From Planctomycetota bacterium (lineage in GTDB: Bacteria > Planctomycetota > Phycisphaerae > UBA1845 > PWPN01), in contig JAKLEZ010000003.1 of the NCBI GenBank assembly GCA_022711465.1, positions 248,001-312,000 on the forward strand: a stretch of DNA of 64,000 bases, in the 5' to 3' direction. The notes under the pieces are model-generated. The model made no database searches. It had not been told where the DNA came from and saw nothing but the letters and a program-made list of their open reading frames with translations. How positions within the stretch are numbered: position 1 is the first letter of the stretch; each line of letters starts with the position of its first letter. Made by a program: the position numbers and the translations under genes. Of this stretch, positions 17,901-27,862 are shown piece after piece.

Positions 17901-19505
17901 ATGAGCCTCCTCACCTGTGCCTGCTTGCCCCTGATCCTCTCCTCGCTCTGGCCCACTCTCGCTCCAGCGGCCAGCACCGAACCCCCGCCCCCCGCGCCGA
18001 ACGAAGCCCTCAACATCGCCGACCGCCGCCAGGTCTTCATCGACCAGACGTTCCTCCAAAACGCCCGCGGCGTCGAACTCTGCGTCCACCCGCCCCGCAA
18101 GACCGGCGAAATGACCATCCGGCCCGAACATCCCTGGGAAAACGGCGGCATCGGACCCTACAGCAGCGTCATGAAACTCGGCCCAACCTACCACATGTGG
18201 TACCACGCCATGGACACCGTGCACTGGGACACCGGCAAGACCAACGGGGCGGTCTGCTACGCCCAGTCCAAAGATGGCATAAAGTGGGAAAAACTGGTAA
18301 TTGGTCTCACCGAGTACCAGGGCCGCAAGGACAACAACATCGTCTTCGGACACGGCGCTTCCGGCGTACGCATCGGCCAGGACGGCGGAATGGTCTTCCA
18401 CGACCCGCTCGCCCCAACAGACGAACAGTTCCGCCTCGCCATCCGCTATGGCCAGCTGGGCGAGGGCGTCCACCTGTTCTCCTCACCCGACGGAATCCAC
18501 TGGAAACCCACCCACCGGGCCGTGCTCAACGCCCGACCGCAAACCAAGGGCCACCATCTCGACTCCCAGAACGTGATCTTCTGGGACGACCAGATCCGCA
18601 AGTACGTGGCCTACATGCGCAAGAACGTCACCGACAAGGGCTCCCAGGGACGATCCATCGCCCGGGGCGAGTCCGATACCCTCGCCTTCCCGCCCGTGCA
18701 GGATCTGCCCGTCGTCCTCGGACCGGACCGCAATGACCTCGCCCATGGCGAAAACCAGGTCGTGGACTACTACATGAGCGCCACAATCAAGTACCCTTGG
18801 GCCGAAAACGCCTACTACATGTTCCCCACCGCCTACTACCACTACATCGGCGGAGCCCTCGCAGAATTCCCCGCCGAAATGCCCATCAACGCCGGGCCCC
18901 TCGATACCCAGTTCGCCGCCAGCCGCGACGGCGTCCACTGGGAACGGTACGACCGCCGGGCATTCGTGCCCCTGGGCATGAAAGGCGATTTCGACTGGGC
19001 GTCGGCACGGGTCGTCTGGGGCCTCGTGCCCGACCTGAGCGGCCGCGAAATGTTCCTCTACTACCGGGGCAGCGACTGGCTCCACGGCTGGGACCGCAAC
19101 GAACGCAACAAGCAACTGCTCACCAAGGCCGGACTCGGCGCCGATCAGAACATCGCCACCCTCAGCCGCCTCGTGATTCGCCGCGACGGATTCGTCTCCG
19201 CCCGCGGAGCCTACACCGGCGGCGAGTTCACCACCTGCCCGTTGATCTTCCAGGGCCGCCGGCTGCTCCTCAACGTGGACACCTCCGCCACCGGTATCGT
19301 CCAGGTCGGCCTCCTCAACGCCGACGGCTCAACCATCGACAACTTCTCTCTCCAGAAATGCGACCTGATCCACACCGCCAACGAAATCAGCCGCGTGGTC
19401 ACCTGGCAACGCCAGAGCAATGTGAGCACCCTCGCCGGCAAGAGCGTCCGACTGCGATTCCAGGTCCGCGACGCAGACCTCTATGCGTTCCAGTTCCAGC
19501 AGTGA
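17901..19505 (+). CDS. Exported beta-propeller glycosidase-like protein
   Basis: 534 residues with a signal peptide (about 1-25, ending APAAS). The ATG at 17901 has AAGGA 8 bases upstream. The body has GH32/GH43-type propeller strands: GPTYHMWYHAMDT, GAVCYAQSKDGIKWEKL, EGVHLFSSPDGIHWKPT, QFAASRDGVHWERY and EMFLYYRGSDWLHGWD, with D-G-x-x-W turns typical of these blades. A C-terminal beta-sandwich (about 430-534) follows. Catalytic residues are not certain, so the substrate is unknown. It forms a plus-strand unit with the isomerase upstream and the sialidase-like gene downstream. Confidence 0.65.
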   Translation: MSLLTCACLPLILSSLWPTLAPAASTEPPPPAPNEALNIADRRQVFIDQTFLQNARGVELCVHPPRKTGEMTIRPEHPWENGGIGPYSSVMKLGPTYHMWYHAMDTVHWDTGKTNGAVCYAQSKDGIKWEKLVIGLTEYQGRKDNNIVFGHGASGVRIGQDGGMVFHDPLAPTDEQFRLAIRYGQLGEGVHLFSSPDGIHWKPTHRAVLNARPQTKGHHLDSQNVIFWDDQIRKYVAYMRKNVTDKGSQGRSIARGESDTLAFPPVQDLPVVLGPDRNDLAHGENQVVDYYMSATIKYPWAENAYYMFPTAYYHYIGGALAEFPAEMPINAGPLDTQFAASRDGVHWERYDRRAFVPLGMKGDFDWASARVVWGLVPDLSGREMFLYYRGSDWLHGWDRNERNKQLLTKAGLGADQNIATLSRLVIRRDGFVSARGAYTGGEFTTCPLIFQGRRLLLNVDTSATGIVQVGLLNADGSTIDNFSLQKCDLIHTANEISRVVTWQRQSNVSTLAGKSVRLRFQVRDADLYAFQFQQ

Positions 19506-19616
19506 ACGCCAAACCAAGGAAAAGCCCGGGCCCCGCGCCCAGGTGCTGCCAGGGGAGTGTTATGGTGGACAAAAGAGGTAAAAGGATGTGACGATGACAG
19601 CGGAGACAGCGCCGTG

Positions 19617-21398
19617 ATGAAACCCGCACGCCGATGGATGACCGCGTGCTTGCTGCTGCCGGCCGGCTGCAGCCTCGGCCAAGACCCGCGCGATATCCGC
19701 CATGGGTCGCCCATTCCCGACGAGGGCTACTGCGACCAGCCCTACGTCATCGTCACCCGCGAGGGCCACTGGCTCTGCGTGCTCACCACCGGCAAGGGCG
19801 AGGAAGGCCAGGGCGGACAACACGTCGTCTCAACCATCAGCACCAACCACGGATCGAGCTGGTCGAAACTCACCGACATCGAACCCGCCGACGGACCCGA
19901 CGCCTCGTGGGCAACACCGCTCATCACCCCCACCGGCCGGGTCTACGTCTTCTACGACTACAACGGCGACCGCGTCGGACCCCAAACCCTCGGCGGCAAG
20001 AAGATCAACCGCTTCGACATGCTCGGCTGGTACGCCTTCAAATACTCCGATGACGGCGGCCGAACCTGGTCCAGGGAACGCCATCGCCTCCCCGTCCGAC
20101 TCACCCATTGCGACCGGACCAACGACTGGAAAGGTAAAGTCCAGATCCTCTGGGGCATCGACAAACCCGATACCTGCGGGCACTCCGCGTTCTTCGCCTT
20201 CACCAAACTCGGAGCTTACTTGCTCGACCAGGGCGAAGGATGGCTGTTCCGCTCCGATAACATCCTCACCGAACCCGACCCCAACAGAATCGAATGGCTC
20301 ATGCTCCCCGAGGGAGAACAGGGGATCCGCGCCCCCGAGTTCGGCTCCGTCCAGGAAGAACACAACATCGTCCCCCTCGCCAACGGCGACCTCTACTGCA
20401 TCTATCGCACCACCACCGGCCGGGCCGTCCACACCTACAGCCGCGACCGCGGACTAACCTGGTCCAAACCCGAGATCGCTACCTACACGCCCGGCGGCCA
20501 GCCCGTGAAACAGCCCCGGGCCTGCCCGCGACTCTTCCGGGCCCGCAACGGCAACTACCTCCTCTGGTTCCATAACCACGGGGGCCGAGACTTCCTCGAC
20601 CGCAATCCGGCCTGGATCTGCGGCGGCATCGAACGCGAAGGACACCTCCTTTGGTCACAACCGGAAATCCTGCTCTACGACCGCGAGCCGACAACCCGAA
20701 TCAGCTACCCCGATCTGATCGAACAGGACGGCCGGTATTGGATCACCGAAACCCAGAAAACCACCGCCCGCGTCCATGAAATCGACCCGACCCTCCTCCA
20801 CGGCGTGTGGAACCAGCAAAACAACCGCCAGGTCGCCCGCAAGGGCTTGGTGCTCGACCTCGATCTGTCCGCCAAAAACCAGACCCAGGTCCACATCCCA
20901 CCACTGCCCAACCTCGCCACCGGCGGCGGCTTCACCCTCGACCTGACCCTGAAACTGAACCGCATCACCCCAGGCCAGATCATCCTCGAAACAAAGACCC
21001 GCCACGGGAGAGGACTGACCCTGGTCACCGGTCCGGACGCCACCGTACGAATCGAGATGTGCGACGGCCACCACTCGGCCGCCGGTGAGTCCGACCCCGG
21101 ATCCCTCATCCCCGGTAAAGACCATCATCTCACCGCCATCGTCGACGGCGGACCCAAAATCATCACCTTCGTCGTCGATGGCCGGTTGTGTGACGGCGGC
21201 CCGACTCGGCGAAGCGGCTGGTCCAGGTTTCCACCCGAGCTGAACAACGTGAACGGCACCCAAACCCTGCGCCTGGCTACCTCGCTCGACGGCCAACTGT
21301 CCGGACTTCGCGTCTACGACCGATATCTGCGCACCTCAGAGGCGGTCGCCAACGCATTGTCATTCAATACCCGGGCCGCAGGTGCCGATAAACACTAG
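19617..21398 (+). CDS. Lipoprotein, BNR/sialidase-like propeller with LamG-like C-terminal domain
   Basis: 593 residues from ATG 19617. The start gives a lipobox (LLLPAGC, Cys at about 18). Asp-box-like repeats appear as STNHGSSWSKL, SDDGGRTWSRE and SRDRGLTWSKP, the hallmark of sialidase-fold six-bladed propellers. Residues about 420-590 form a concanavalin-like (LamG) domain (GGFTLDLTLKLNRITPGQII, DHHLTAIVDGG, LSGLRVYDRYL). A sialidase arginine triad was not mapped, so hydrolysis of sialic acid is not claimed; many planctomycete relatives act on other polysaccharides. Confidence 0.65.
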   Translation: MKPARRWMTACLLLPAGCSLGQDPRDIRHGSPIPDEGYCDQPYVIVTREGHWLCVLTTGKGEEGQGGQHVVSTISTNHGSSWSKLTDIEPADGPDASWATPLITPTGRVYVFYDYNGDRVGPQTLGGKKINRFDMLGWYAFKYSDDGGRTWSRERHRLPVRLTHCDRTNDWKGKVQILWGIDKPDTCGHSAFFAFTKLGAYLLDQGEGWLFRSDNILTEPDPNRIEWLMLPEGEQGIRAPEFGSVQEEHNIVPLANGDLYCIYRTTTGRAVHTYSRDRGLTWSKPEIATYTPGGQPVKQPRACPRLFRARNGNYLLWFHNHGGRDFLDRNPAWICGGIEREGHLLWSQPEILLYDREPTTRISYPDLIEQDGRYWITETQKTTARVHEIDPTLLHGVWNQQNNRQVARKGLVLDLDLSAKNQTQVHIPPLPNLATGGGFTLDLTLKLNRITPGQIILETKTRHGRGLTLVTGPDATVRIEMCDGHHSAAGESDPGSLIPGKDHHLTAIVDGGPKIITFVVDGRLCDGGPTRRSGWSRFPPELNNVNGTQTLRLATSLDGQLSGLRVYDRYLRTSEAVANALSFNTRAAGADKH

Positions 21399-21427
21399 GA
21401 TCCCTGTGTTGCCCTTGAGGGTCGTCC

Positions 21428-22384
21428 ATGGCTAAGCACACCATCCTGGTCACCGGCGGGGCCGGCTTCATCGGCTCGCACCTGTGCCTCCGGCTGTTCG
21501 ACGAGGGCTGCCACGTCATCTGCCTGGACAACTACTTCACCGGCCGGCGAGAAAACTTCGGCGACCGATACCAGGAGCTGATCCTCAGCGGCCACTTCGA
21601 ATTCGTCCGCCACGATGTCATCGACCCCATCGTCCTGGAAATCGACCGCATCTTCCACCTGGCCTGCCCGGCCAGCCCGGTCCACTACCAGTACAACCCG
21701 GTCAAGACCATCAAGACCAACGTGCTCGGCACCTACCACATGCTCGGCCTGGCCAAACGGGTCAAGGCCCGCATCCTCCTGGCCAGCACATCGGAAGTCT
21801 ACGGCGACCCCCAGGTGCACCCTCAGCCGGAAACCTACTGGGGACACGTCAACCCGATCGGCGTGCGAAGCTGCTACGACGAAGGCAAACGCGTGGCCGA
21901 AACCCTGATGATGGATTACCACCGTCAGCACAACCTCGCCGTTCGCATCGCCCGGATCTTCAACACCTATGGACCGAACATGGCCGTGAACGACGGCCGC
22001 GTGATGAGCAACTTCATCTGCCAGGCCTTGCGCGACGAGGCCATTACCGTCTACGGCAACGGCGAACAGACTCGCAGCTTCTGCTACGTCTCCGACCTGG
22101 TCGACGGCCTGATGCGACTCATGGACAGCGACACCACCGAGCCGGTCAACCTCGGCAACGATCGCGAAGTGTCCATGCTCGACCTCGTCAAGGGAATCGA
22201 GACCACGCTCGGCCGGCCGCTCAAAACCGTGCCCCGGCCGCTGCCGCCCGATGACCCCGCACGGCGACGACCCGACCTGACCCGGGCCCGAACGCTGCTC
22301 GGCTACGAACCGCAGGTGCCGCTCGAAGAAGGCCTGCGCAGGACCGTCTCCTATTTCCAGCAGGTCTTGAGCGGGCCACGCTAA
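21428..22384 (+). CDS. UDP-glucuronic acid decarboxylase (UXS-type SDR)
   Basis: 318 residues, cytosolic. It converts UDP-glucuronate to UDP-xylose, a donor for surface polysaccharides. The extended-SDR NAD motif [11 protein letters not shown] is at residues 9-19. The UXS-typical stretch [20 protein letters not shown] and [15 protein letters not shown] follow. TSEVYGDP and YDEGKR (the catalytic Tyr-xxx-Lys) are intact, as is [10 protein letters not shown]. The ATG at 21428 has GAGGG 7 bases upstream. Neighbouring exported glycosidases suggest a polysaccharide theme, but no glycosyltransferase is nearby. Confidence 0.92.
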   Translation: MAKHTILVTGGAGFIGSHLCLRLFDEGCHVICLDNYFTGRRENFGDRYQELILSGHFEFVRHDVIDPIVLEIDRIFHLACPASPVHYQYNPVKTIKTNVLGTYHMLGLAKRVKARILLASTSEVYGDPQVHPQPETYWGHVNPIGVRSCYDEGKRVAETLMMDYHRQHNLAVRIARIFNTYGPNMAVNDGRVMSNFICQALRDEAITVYGNGEQTRSFCYVSDLVDGLMRLMDSDTTEPVNLGNDREVSMLDLVKGIETTLGRPLKTVPRPLPPDDPARRRPDLTRARTLLGYEPQVPLEEGLRRTVSYFQQVLSGPR

Positions 22385-22491
22385 CGAGCTGCCGCCAGAC
22401 GGGCGATACTTGATCAGGCAGGATCCGCGCGCCCTTCGCCGTTAGCGTTATCGGGCGTCGCGGGCAGCAAGCCGGGGAAGGACGAAACCGA

Positions 22492-24699
22492 ATGTCGCTG
22501 AGATGGAAAGTCGCTTCGCTGCTCACCGTGGTCTACGCATTGTTCGTGGTCACCACGGACCTCGTCCAGCGGGCCATCATCATGCCCAGCTTCGAACGCC
22601 TCGAAAACGAGGCGGCAATCACGGATATCAACCGGGCCAAGGACGCGATCCGCACCGAGCTGAGCCACCTCTCCCTGTTCCTCGGCGACTGGGCCGCCTG
22701 GGACGATACCCGCGATTTTGTCAGCGGGCAGGATAATCACTACCAGGCCAAGAACCTGATGCCTTCCACCTTCATCACCAACCGCCTGAACCTCCTCTGG
22801 ATCGGCGACCTCAGCGGCCGCAAGGTCTGGAGCGGCGTCTACGAGGTCCCGTCCATGAAGGAGGTACGCCTCGCAGAATTCGCGGCGGAACGATTGGATT
22901 CGGGCAGCCCGCTGCTGGGACACCGCGATCCGGGCAGCTTGGTCACCGGACTCATGATCACCGAGCACGGACCCTTGCTGGTGGCGTCCCGACCCGTGGT
23001 CAGCAGCAACAACGAGGGACCCATTCGCGGCACCATGGTGATGGGCCGGTTCCTCGACGTCAAGTTGACCCAGTCCCTCGCGATCCAGACGCAAGTGGCA
23101 TTCACCGCCCGGCCCGTCCAGGAAAACACCCTCCTCCCAACGGAACAAGAAGCCCTTGCTCAGTGCTCCAGAAAACGCGCCCCCACCCTGCAGATCAAGG
23201 ACAACCAGCGCCTCGACGTCTACACCACTTTCCCCGACCTGCGCGGCCAGCCGGCCTTGCTGCTCAAGGCCGAGATCCCCCGAGCTATCACCTCCAGGGG
23301 AAGGATCGCGATGGGCTTCGCCGCAGTCTCGCACGTCCTGGCCGGGGCGATCATCGTCCTCCTGGTCTGGATCACGTTTCAGCGCCTGGTGGTCAAGCCC
23401 GTGACCGCGCTCACCGACTACGCCCTCCGCACCGGACAGGGCGCCGAGGGGCCGAAGAAGCCGCCCCTGACCTCCAAGGACGAGATCGGCACCCTGGCCC
23501 GGGAGTTCGGCACCATGGTCGCACGCCTGGACGAGCGCAATCAGCAGCTCCTCCAGATGCAGAAAATGGAGGCGGTCGGCCAGCTGGCCAGCGGCCTGGC
23601 CCACGATTTCAACAACCTGCTCACCGTCATCCTCGGTTGCGCCGCCAGACTCCGGAGGACGAATCCGACCGCCGCCGACCTGTCCGAAGCGGTCAACACC
23701 CTCGAGGAGGCCGCCCGCCAGGGTCAGACCATGACCCAATCCCTGCTCACCTTCGCGCATCGCATGCCGATCGAGAAACACCCCATCGATCTCCGGGCCG
23801 CGATCCAGGGCGCATCTCAGCTCTTCCGACATGTACTCCCGGCCTCCGTCAGGCTTTCCATCTCCGCCGAAGGTAACGGCCCCCTGTGGGTCAACGGCAA
23901 CGCAACCCACCTCCAGCAGGTACTCCTTAATCTGGCAATCAACGCCCGCGACGCCATGCCCGACGGCGGAGAACTCGCCATCACCGTCACCGGAGCAAAA
24001 CCGGGCGGAGAAGCCGCCGCCGACACCACGGAGCGGCCGGAGCGAGGCTGGGCCCGCGTCACCGTGGCCGACACCGGAACCGGCATTCCACCGGAAATCC
24101 GCCAGCAGATCTTCGACCCGTTCTTCACCACCAAACCGCGCGGACACGGCACCGGCCTCGGTCTGGCCATCGTCCACGGCATCATCGAGGACCACAACGG
24201 CCAGGTCGAGGTCGAATCGGAAGTCGGCGCCGGATCATCTTTTAAGATCTTTTTGCCTCTAATTGAGAGTGGCTCTTTTCCCTCCTCCGATACCGAGCTC
24301 CAGGCCCCGCCCGCCGGCCAGGGCGAGGTGCTCCTCCTGGCCGAGGACAACCGGCACGTTCGCGAACTGGCTTCATCCGCCCTCCGGTCCTTCGGCTACC
24401 AGGTCATCCATGTGGCCGAGGGCTCCTCGGTCCTGAGCCGCTATCGCGAACACGCCAACGAGGTGCGCCTCTGCATCCTGGACATCGATCTGCCGGGTCG
24501 CACCGGAACCGATTGCCTGCGCGCCCTGCGCGGGGCGGGAATCCGCACCCCCGCCATCCTCATCACCGGTAACCCCAACGCCGACCTGGACGACGACCTG
24601 GTGGAGAATGGCATACTCCTCTACAAACCATTCAGCATGGCCGACCTGGGGCGACAAGTCCATCGCATGCTGAAACGAGACCGGGAGTCGAAAGAATGA
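22492..24699 (+). CDS. Hybrid sensor histidine kinase with CHASE4 sensor and receiver domain
   Basis: 735 residues. A first transmembrane helix (about 8-30) is followed by an extracellular CHASE4 domain ([23 protein letters not shown]). A second helix (about 275-300) leads into HAMP, a HisKA H-box [12 protein letters not shown] (His near 370), a HATPase domain with [14 protein letters not shown] and [10 protein letters not shown], and a C-terminal receiver (phospho-acceptor in CILDIDLPG near 665, Lys in LLYKPF). The H-box of HDFNN type is common in hybrid kinases acting by phosphorelay. Its stop overlaps the regulator start (ATGA, 24696-24699), so the two should be translationally coupled. 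The CHASE4 ligand is unknown. Confidence 0.92.
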   Translation: MSLRWKVASLLTVVYALFVVTTDLVQRAIIMPSFERLENEAAITDINRAKDAIRTELSHLSLFLGDWAAWDDTRDFVSGQDNHYQAKNLMPSTFITNRLNLLWIGDLSGRKVWSGVYEVPSMKEVRLAEFAAERLDSGSPLLGHRDPGSLVTGLMITEHGPLLVASRPVVSSNNEGPIRGTMVMGRFLDVKLTQSLAIQTQVAFTARPVQENTLLPTEQEALAQCSRKRAPTLQIKDNQRLDVYTTFPDLRGQPALLLKAEIPRAITSRGRIAMGFAAVSHVLAGAIIVLLVWITFQRLVVKPVTALTDYALRTGQGAEGPKKPPLTSKDEIGTLAREFGTMVARLDERNQQLLQMQKMEAVGQLASGLAHDFNNLLTVILGCAARLRRTNPTAADLSEAVNTLEEAARQGQTMTQSLLTFAHRMPIEKHPIDLRAAIQGASQLFRHVLPASVRLSISAEGNGPLWVNGNATHLQQVLLNLAINARDAMPDGGELAITVTGAKPGGEAAADTTERPERGWARVTVADTGTGIPPEIRQQIFDPFFTTKPRGHGTGLGLAIVHGIIEDHNGQVEVESEVGAGSSFKIFLPLIESGSFPSSDTELQAPPAGQGEVLLLAEDNRHVRELASSALRSFGYQVIHVAEGSSVLSRYREHANEVRLCILDIDLPGRTGTDCLRALRGAGIRTPAILITGNPNADLDDDLVENGILLYKPFSMADLGRQVHRMLKRDRESKE

Positions 24700-25376
24700 A
24701 CCAGAGCCAGACCACGGTATCCACCCATCGCAAGTCGATCCTGATCGTCGACGACCACGCCCTGGTGCGAAACATGCTCGCCGACTGCATCGGGGCCTCC
24801 GCCGATCTGTGCGTCGCCGGCGTGGCCTGCGACGCCGAAACCGCTCTCAACGAAGCCATCCGGCTGAAGCCCGATATCGTACTCATGGATATCGATATGC
24901 CCGGAATGCTCTGCTTCGACGCCGCCCGCATGATCCGGACCCGTTGCCCCGATACCCGAATCCTCTTCCTCAGCGCCTTCTTCCACGACCGCTACATCGA
25001 ACAGGCCCTGGCCGTCGAGGCCTCCGGTTATGTAACCAAGAACGAACCGCCCGATGCCCTGCTCAAGGCCATCCGGGCCGTCGCCGCCGGCGAATCCTAC
25101 TACTCCGCGGAAATCCTGGCCCGCGTCGTGGTCACCTCCGACGGTGTGTCCCTGCCCGAGAGCCGCCACAGCCGGACTTCCACCCTCACCCAGCGCGAAC
25201 TCGAGATCCTCCGCTACCTGGTCCGCGGCCTGGCCAAGAAGGAAATCGCCGAACTCATGCACATCAGCGTCAATACGGTGAATCGCCACACCGACAGCAT
25301 CATGACCAAGCTCGACATCCACGACCGCGTCCAGCTCGCATGCTTCGCCATCCGCGAGGGCCTCGCCGAGGCGTGA
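24696..25376 (+). CDS. NarL/LuxR-family response regulator
   Basis: 226 residues. The receiver domain (about 9-125) has SILIVDDHALVR with the acidic pair, the phospho-acceptor Asp in IVLMDIDMPG and the Lys in YVTKNEPP. A C-terminal LuxR-type helix-turn-helix follows (LTQRELEILRYLVRGLAKKEIAELMHISVNTVNRH). It is the likely output of the CHASE4 kinase with which it overlaps by four bases. The next genes downstream are the duplicated exported/TadG-like modules, plausible targets. A decayed copy of its 3' end is found before the second module. Confidence 0.95.
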   Translation: MNQSQTTVSTHRKSILIVDDHALVRNMLADCIGASADLCVAGVACDAETALNEAIRLKPDIVLMDIDMPGMLCFDAARMIRTRCPDTRILFLSAFFHDRYIEQALAVEASGYVTKNEPPDALLKAIRAVAAGESYYSAEILARVVVTSDGVSLPESRHSRTSTLTQRELEILRYLVRGLAKKEIAELMHISVNTVNRHTDSIMTKLDIHDRVQLACFAIREGLAEA

Positions 25377-25465
25377 CCGATAAAAGCCCGGCGGCCGCCT
25401 CGACGAGGCGCGCGATATGGCCCATTTGCACTATTCCGCCCGCCAGGCGTTAAATCGTAAGTTCT

Positions 25466-25473
25466 CACCGGTG
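25466..25473. promoter_or_regulatory. Palindrome CACCGGTG upstream of module copy 1
   Basis: A perfect 8-base palindrome that is retained, and longer (ACACCGGTGT), at 27863-27872 in the second copy, where flanking DNA has diverged. Its preservation about 115 bases before each start suggests an operator. No regulator is assigned; the upstream NarL-type regulator is one possibility. Confidence 0.35.
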
Positions 25474-25589
25474 TTCGTGTCCGAAACGCCGCGCGGACGA
25501 CAGCGGTCCAAGATGGACCACCGTCGTTCCTCGACTCCGGTGTTCGGACGCGTTCGTGGGGCAGCGGGCCTTTTGGGGAGGGAAAGAAC

Positions 25590-26258
25590 ATGGTGGGGAA
25601 TAAGATCAACGGCTTCTGGTCGAGCACGGGAGCACTCTCGGCCGGTCTGGCATTGGTGGCGGTCTTGTGGCCGGCGCCCAGCGTGCTCTCCGTTCAAGAG
25701 TTCAGCGAACCTGTCACCCGGGTCGAGGAGGACTGGGTCCTGGTGCTCAATGAGCCCGACGATGCCATCACCTCACCCCAGTTCCACACGGTCATGTCGC
25801 CAGTGGGCAACCTCGAGGGCTCCTACGCCCAGGTCCTGTGGAACTACCGGGAAGTCCCCAATTTCGTCGCCGGCGGCCTCCAGCTCCAGGGCTGGAACGG
25901 CGAGCAGATGGTCAACAGTAAGACCGTCCGCGTGACCCCGCTGAGCACGACCGCCGAGACGATCCGGTGGACGCAGGTCCTCGAAATCGTCGAAGGGGAG
26001 CTGTTCTTCGACATTGTCAACGGCCAGTCGACCACCTGGGGCTGGTTCGGGAGGGACATGCGTCTCCAGCAGGCGGGCACGGCCTCCGACTTGAACGCCT
26101 ACAACGCCCAGGTCTCGGTGAACAACTCCTGCATCACCTACGGCAGCAACCGCGTGACCCAACTGGTGATCAACGAGGTGCGCTGGTACGGACAGAGCGG
26201 CCTGCTCTACACCGACAGCACGCCCAAGGTCATTTCCGCCGTGTCCGAGGTCGAGTGA
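25590..26258 (+). CDS. Exported protein of unknown function, module copy 1
   Basis: 222 residues, not recognised. The N-terminus has a basic head and a hydrophobic helix (LSAGLALVAVLWPAPSVLS), a probable signal peptide cleaved near 33. The mature part looks like an all-beta domain with repeated aromatic strands (EDWVLVLNEPDD, YAQVLWNYREVP, LQLQGWNGEQMVNSK, ELFFDIVNGQSTTWG, LVINEVRWYG), and a Cys in NSCITYG. GGGGAGGG precedes the ATG at 25590. Its paralogue at 27983-28651 has exactly the same length and is nearly identical beyond residue 42. It is always followed by a TadE/TadG-like gene. Confidence 0.75.
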   Translation: MVGNKINGFWSSTGALSAGLALVAVLWPAPSVLSVQEFSEPVTRVEEDWVLVLNEPDDAITSPQFHTVMSPVGNLEGSYAQVLWNYREVPNFVAGGLQLQGWNGEQMVNSKTVRVTPLSTTAETIRWTQVLEIVEGELFFDIVNGQSTTWGWFGRDMRLQQAGTASDLNAYNAQVSVNNSCITYGSNRVTQLVINEVRWYGQSGLLYTDSTPKVISAVSEVE

Positions 26259-26337
26259 GTGATCATGGAACTGTCACCGGATTCCCCTATCAGTCGGTAG
26301 GGACTGCATGATCGAAAGAAGCAAGGAGACGTCGAAG

Positions 26338-27501
26338 ATGAAACCGCAAGCACCGACGACCAGCCATCGAACCCATCGCCGCGGAACGGCGGTGGTCCTC
26401 ACCGCAGTCAGCCTCACGGTCCTGGTCGGCTTCGCCGCCCTGGCTGTCGACATGGGCATCCTCTACAACGTCAAGGCCGAGCTGCAGCGTAGCGCGGACT
26501 CCGCCGCCCTGGCTGCCGCCTGGCAACTGCTCGACCAGGAGAAGCTCATGGGCCTGCCGGACATGTCCGAGGAGATCAATGCCGCGATCGGCGAGGCGAC
26601 GGCCTACGCGGCCAGGAACAAGGTGGCCGGAGCGGCACCCGGCCTGCGGAGCGCTGACGTGGTGGTCGGCCATCTCGACAATCCCAGCAACCTCGCGGAG
26701 CAGATTGCTACCGGAGATCCCAACACCTACAACGCCGTGGAAGTCACGGTCCGCCGGGACGCTCTGCAGAACGGCCCCATCCCGCTGCTCTTCGGCCAGA
26801 TCTTCGGCTTGAACAGTGCCGACGTCAGCGCCAAGGCCACGGCCGTCTTCAAGGACGGCGTGGTCGGCTTCAGGACCACCAGTTCAACGGACACCATCCA
26901 GCTGCTGCCCCTGGCCCTCCACCGAAGTGTCTGGTACCAGCTGATGGCCAGGACGACTGGAGGCGACAACTACAAGTACGACCAGGATACCGGAACGGTC
27001 CTATCCTCCCCCGACAACATCCTGGAAATCAACCTGTACCCAGGTTCGGGTACCGGTCAACTCCCGCCGGGCAACTTCGGGACGGTGGACATCGGCTCCT
27101 CGAACAACAGCACCGCCACCCTGTCGCGGCAGATCCGCTACGGGATCAACGAGGCCGACCTGGCTTACTACGGCGGCGAACTCAAACTCGGCGACAGCGG
27201 CAATCTGCTGCTCAACGGAGACACCGGCCTCAGCGCCGCCATCAAGGACGATCTCCAATCCATCATCGGTAAGCCCCGAATCATCCCGCTATTCACGGAA
27301 GTGACGGGCAACGGCAACAACGCTATGTACACCATCGTAGAGTTCGTGGGTATTCGAATCCTCAACGTCAAACTGACCGGGGCGATGAACAGCAAGGCGG
27401 TCATCATTCAGCCGGCCTATGTCACCGAAGAGGGAGCCATCACGACAACCGGCTCCGGCACCAGCTACTTCGTCTACCAGCCCGTCCGTCTGGCACGCTA
27501 A
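26338..27501 (+). CDS. TadE/TadG-like membrane-anchored protein, module copy 1
   Basis: 387 residues. The N-terminus matches the Flp-pilus-assembly TadE/G-like family: a basic head (SHRTHRRGTAVVLTAVSL), one transmembrane helix (VLVGFAALAVDMGILY) and NVKAELQRSADSAALAAAW. A large extracytoplasmic part follows (about 60-387) with beta-rich sequence and a conserved LRNG-type turn region (LYPGSGTGQLPPGNFGTVD). The ATG at 26338 has AAGGAG 9 bases upstream; an in-frame ATG at 26308 has a weaker site. No tad secretion ATPase, TadB/C or prepilin genes are present, so pilus assembly by this locus alone is unlikely. Confidence 0.8.
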   Translation: MKPQAPTTSHRTHRRGTAVVLTAVSLTVLVGFAALAVDMGILYNVKAELQRSADSAALAAAWQLLDQEKLMGLPDMSEEINAAIGEATAYAARNKVAGAAPGLRSADVVVGHLDNPSNLAEQIATGDPNTYNAVEVTVRRDALQNGPIPLLFGQIFGLNSADVSAKATAVFKDGVVGFRTTSSTDTIQLLPLALHRSVWYQLMARTTGGDNYKYDQDTGTVLSSPDNILEINLYPGSGTGQLPPGNFGTVDIGSSNNSTATLSRQIRYGINEADLAYYGGELKLGDSGNLLLNGDTGLSAAIKDDLQSIIGKPRIIPLFTEVTGNGNNAMYTIVEFVGIRILNVKLTGAMNSKAVIIQPAYVTEEGAITTTGSGTSYFVYQPVRLAR

Positions 27502-27557
27502 GCCGCCAGGCGACCGCGGTAGACTCTTCGTACCTGACGCTCCACACACATGGCCTG

Positions 27558-27590
27558 ATGGCACCGGGCGCACCCTGCGCCCGGTGCCAT
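27558..27590 (+). terminator. Perfect 15-bp hairpin after module copy 1
   Basis: Arms ATGGCACCGGGCGCA and TGCGCCCGGTGCCAT around a CCC loop. It starts 57 bases after the TadG-like stop. There is no U-run downstream, so it may be a 3'-end stabilising hairpin or a Rho-assisted terminator. Copy 2 has a counterpart at 29950-29982 with pairing-preserving changes. Confidence 0.7.
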
Positions 27591-27702
27591 GCCATTGGGC
27601 TACCCTTCCGCCCTGGATCGGCCACGCCGCCGTGGCCGGTAGCGGGCAACCCCGATCGAAGACCTGTCCGGCGCGCGTCGAACAACGCGCTGCCGTCTTT
27701 CC

Positions 27703-27774
27703 CTTGAGGAACTCGCCATTCACCGGGGCTCAACTTACCTGTCTTGCCATCCAAAGGGGGCTCGCCGAGGTGTG
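27703..27774 (+). pseudogene. Decayed copy of the response-regulator 3' end
   Basis: By-eye alignment with 25303-25376: AACTCGCCATTCAC against AGCTCGACATCCAC, then TGTCTTGCCATCCAAAGGGG against TGCTTCGCCATCCGCGAGGG, then CTCGCCGAGG identical. Translated, it gives CLAIQRGLAEV against CFAIREGLAEA. A net two-base gap in the middle breaks the frame. It marks the left boundary of the duplicated segment and is not functional. Confidence 0.55.
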
Positions 27775-27862
27775 GCTGATAATACCGCAGCGGATGCGCT
27801 CGCGGCGCGCCCAGTATGGCCCATAGAGACTATTCCGCCTGCTGGACAACACATCGTATCTT

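Larger units (their letters stand above)
25303..27590 (+). repeat. Segmental tandem duplication, copy 1
   Basis: From the last codons of the response regulator through an exported-protein gene, a TadE/TadG-like gene and a terminal hairpin. The same order of elements recurs at 27703-29982. Similarity by eye covers upstream DNA (ACTATTCCGCC, ATCGTA, CACCGGTG), both genes, the inter-gene spacer (almost identical) and the DNA after the second stop (GACGCTCCACACACATGGCC). Boundaries are approximate. Confidence 0.8.

Noticed and set aside
16721..18151. 476-residue minus-strand frame
   Set aside because: Antisense to the Tat-exported isomerase; no domain is visible.
22414..24195. 593-residue minus-strand open frame
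   Set aside because: Antisense to the CHASE4 kinase; G/D/E-rich shadow with no domain.
26308..27501. Complete Tad/Flp pilus locus
   Set aside because: Only the TadE/G-like N-terminal pattern is present; no TadA ATPase, TadB/C, CpaB/C or prepilin gene is in the window.
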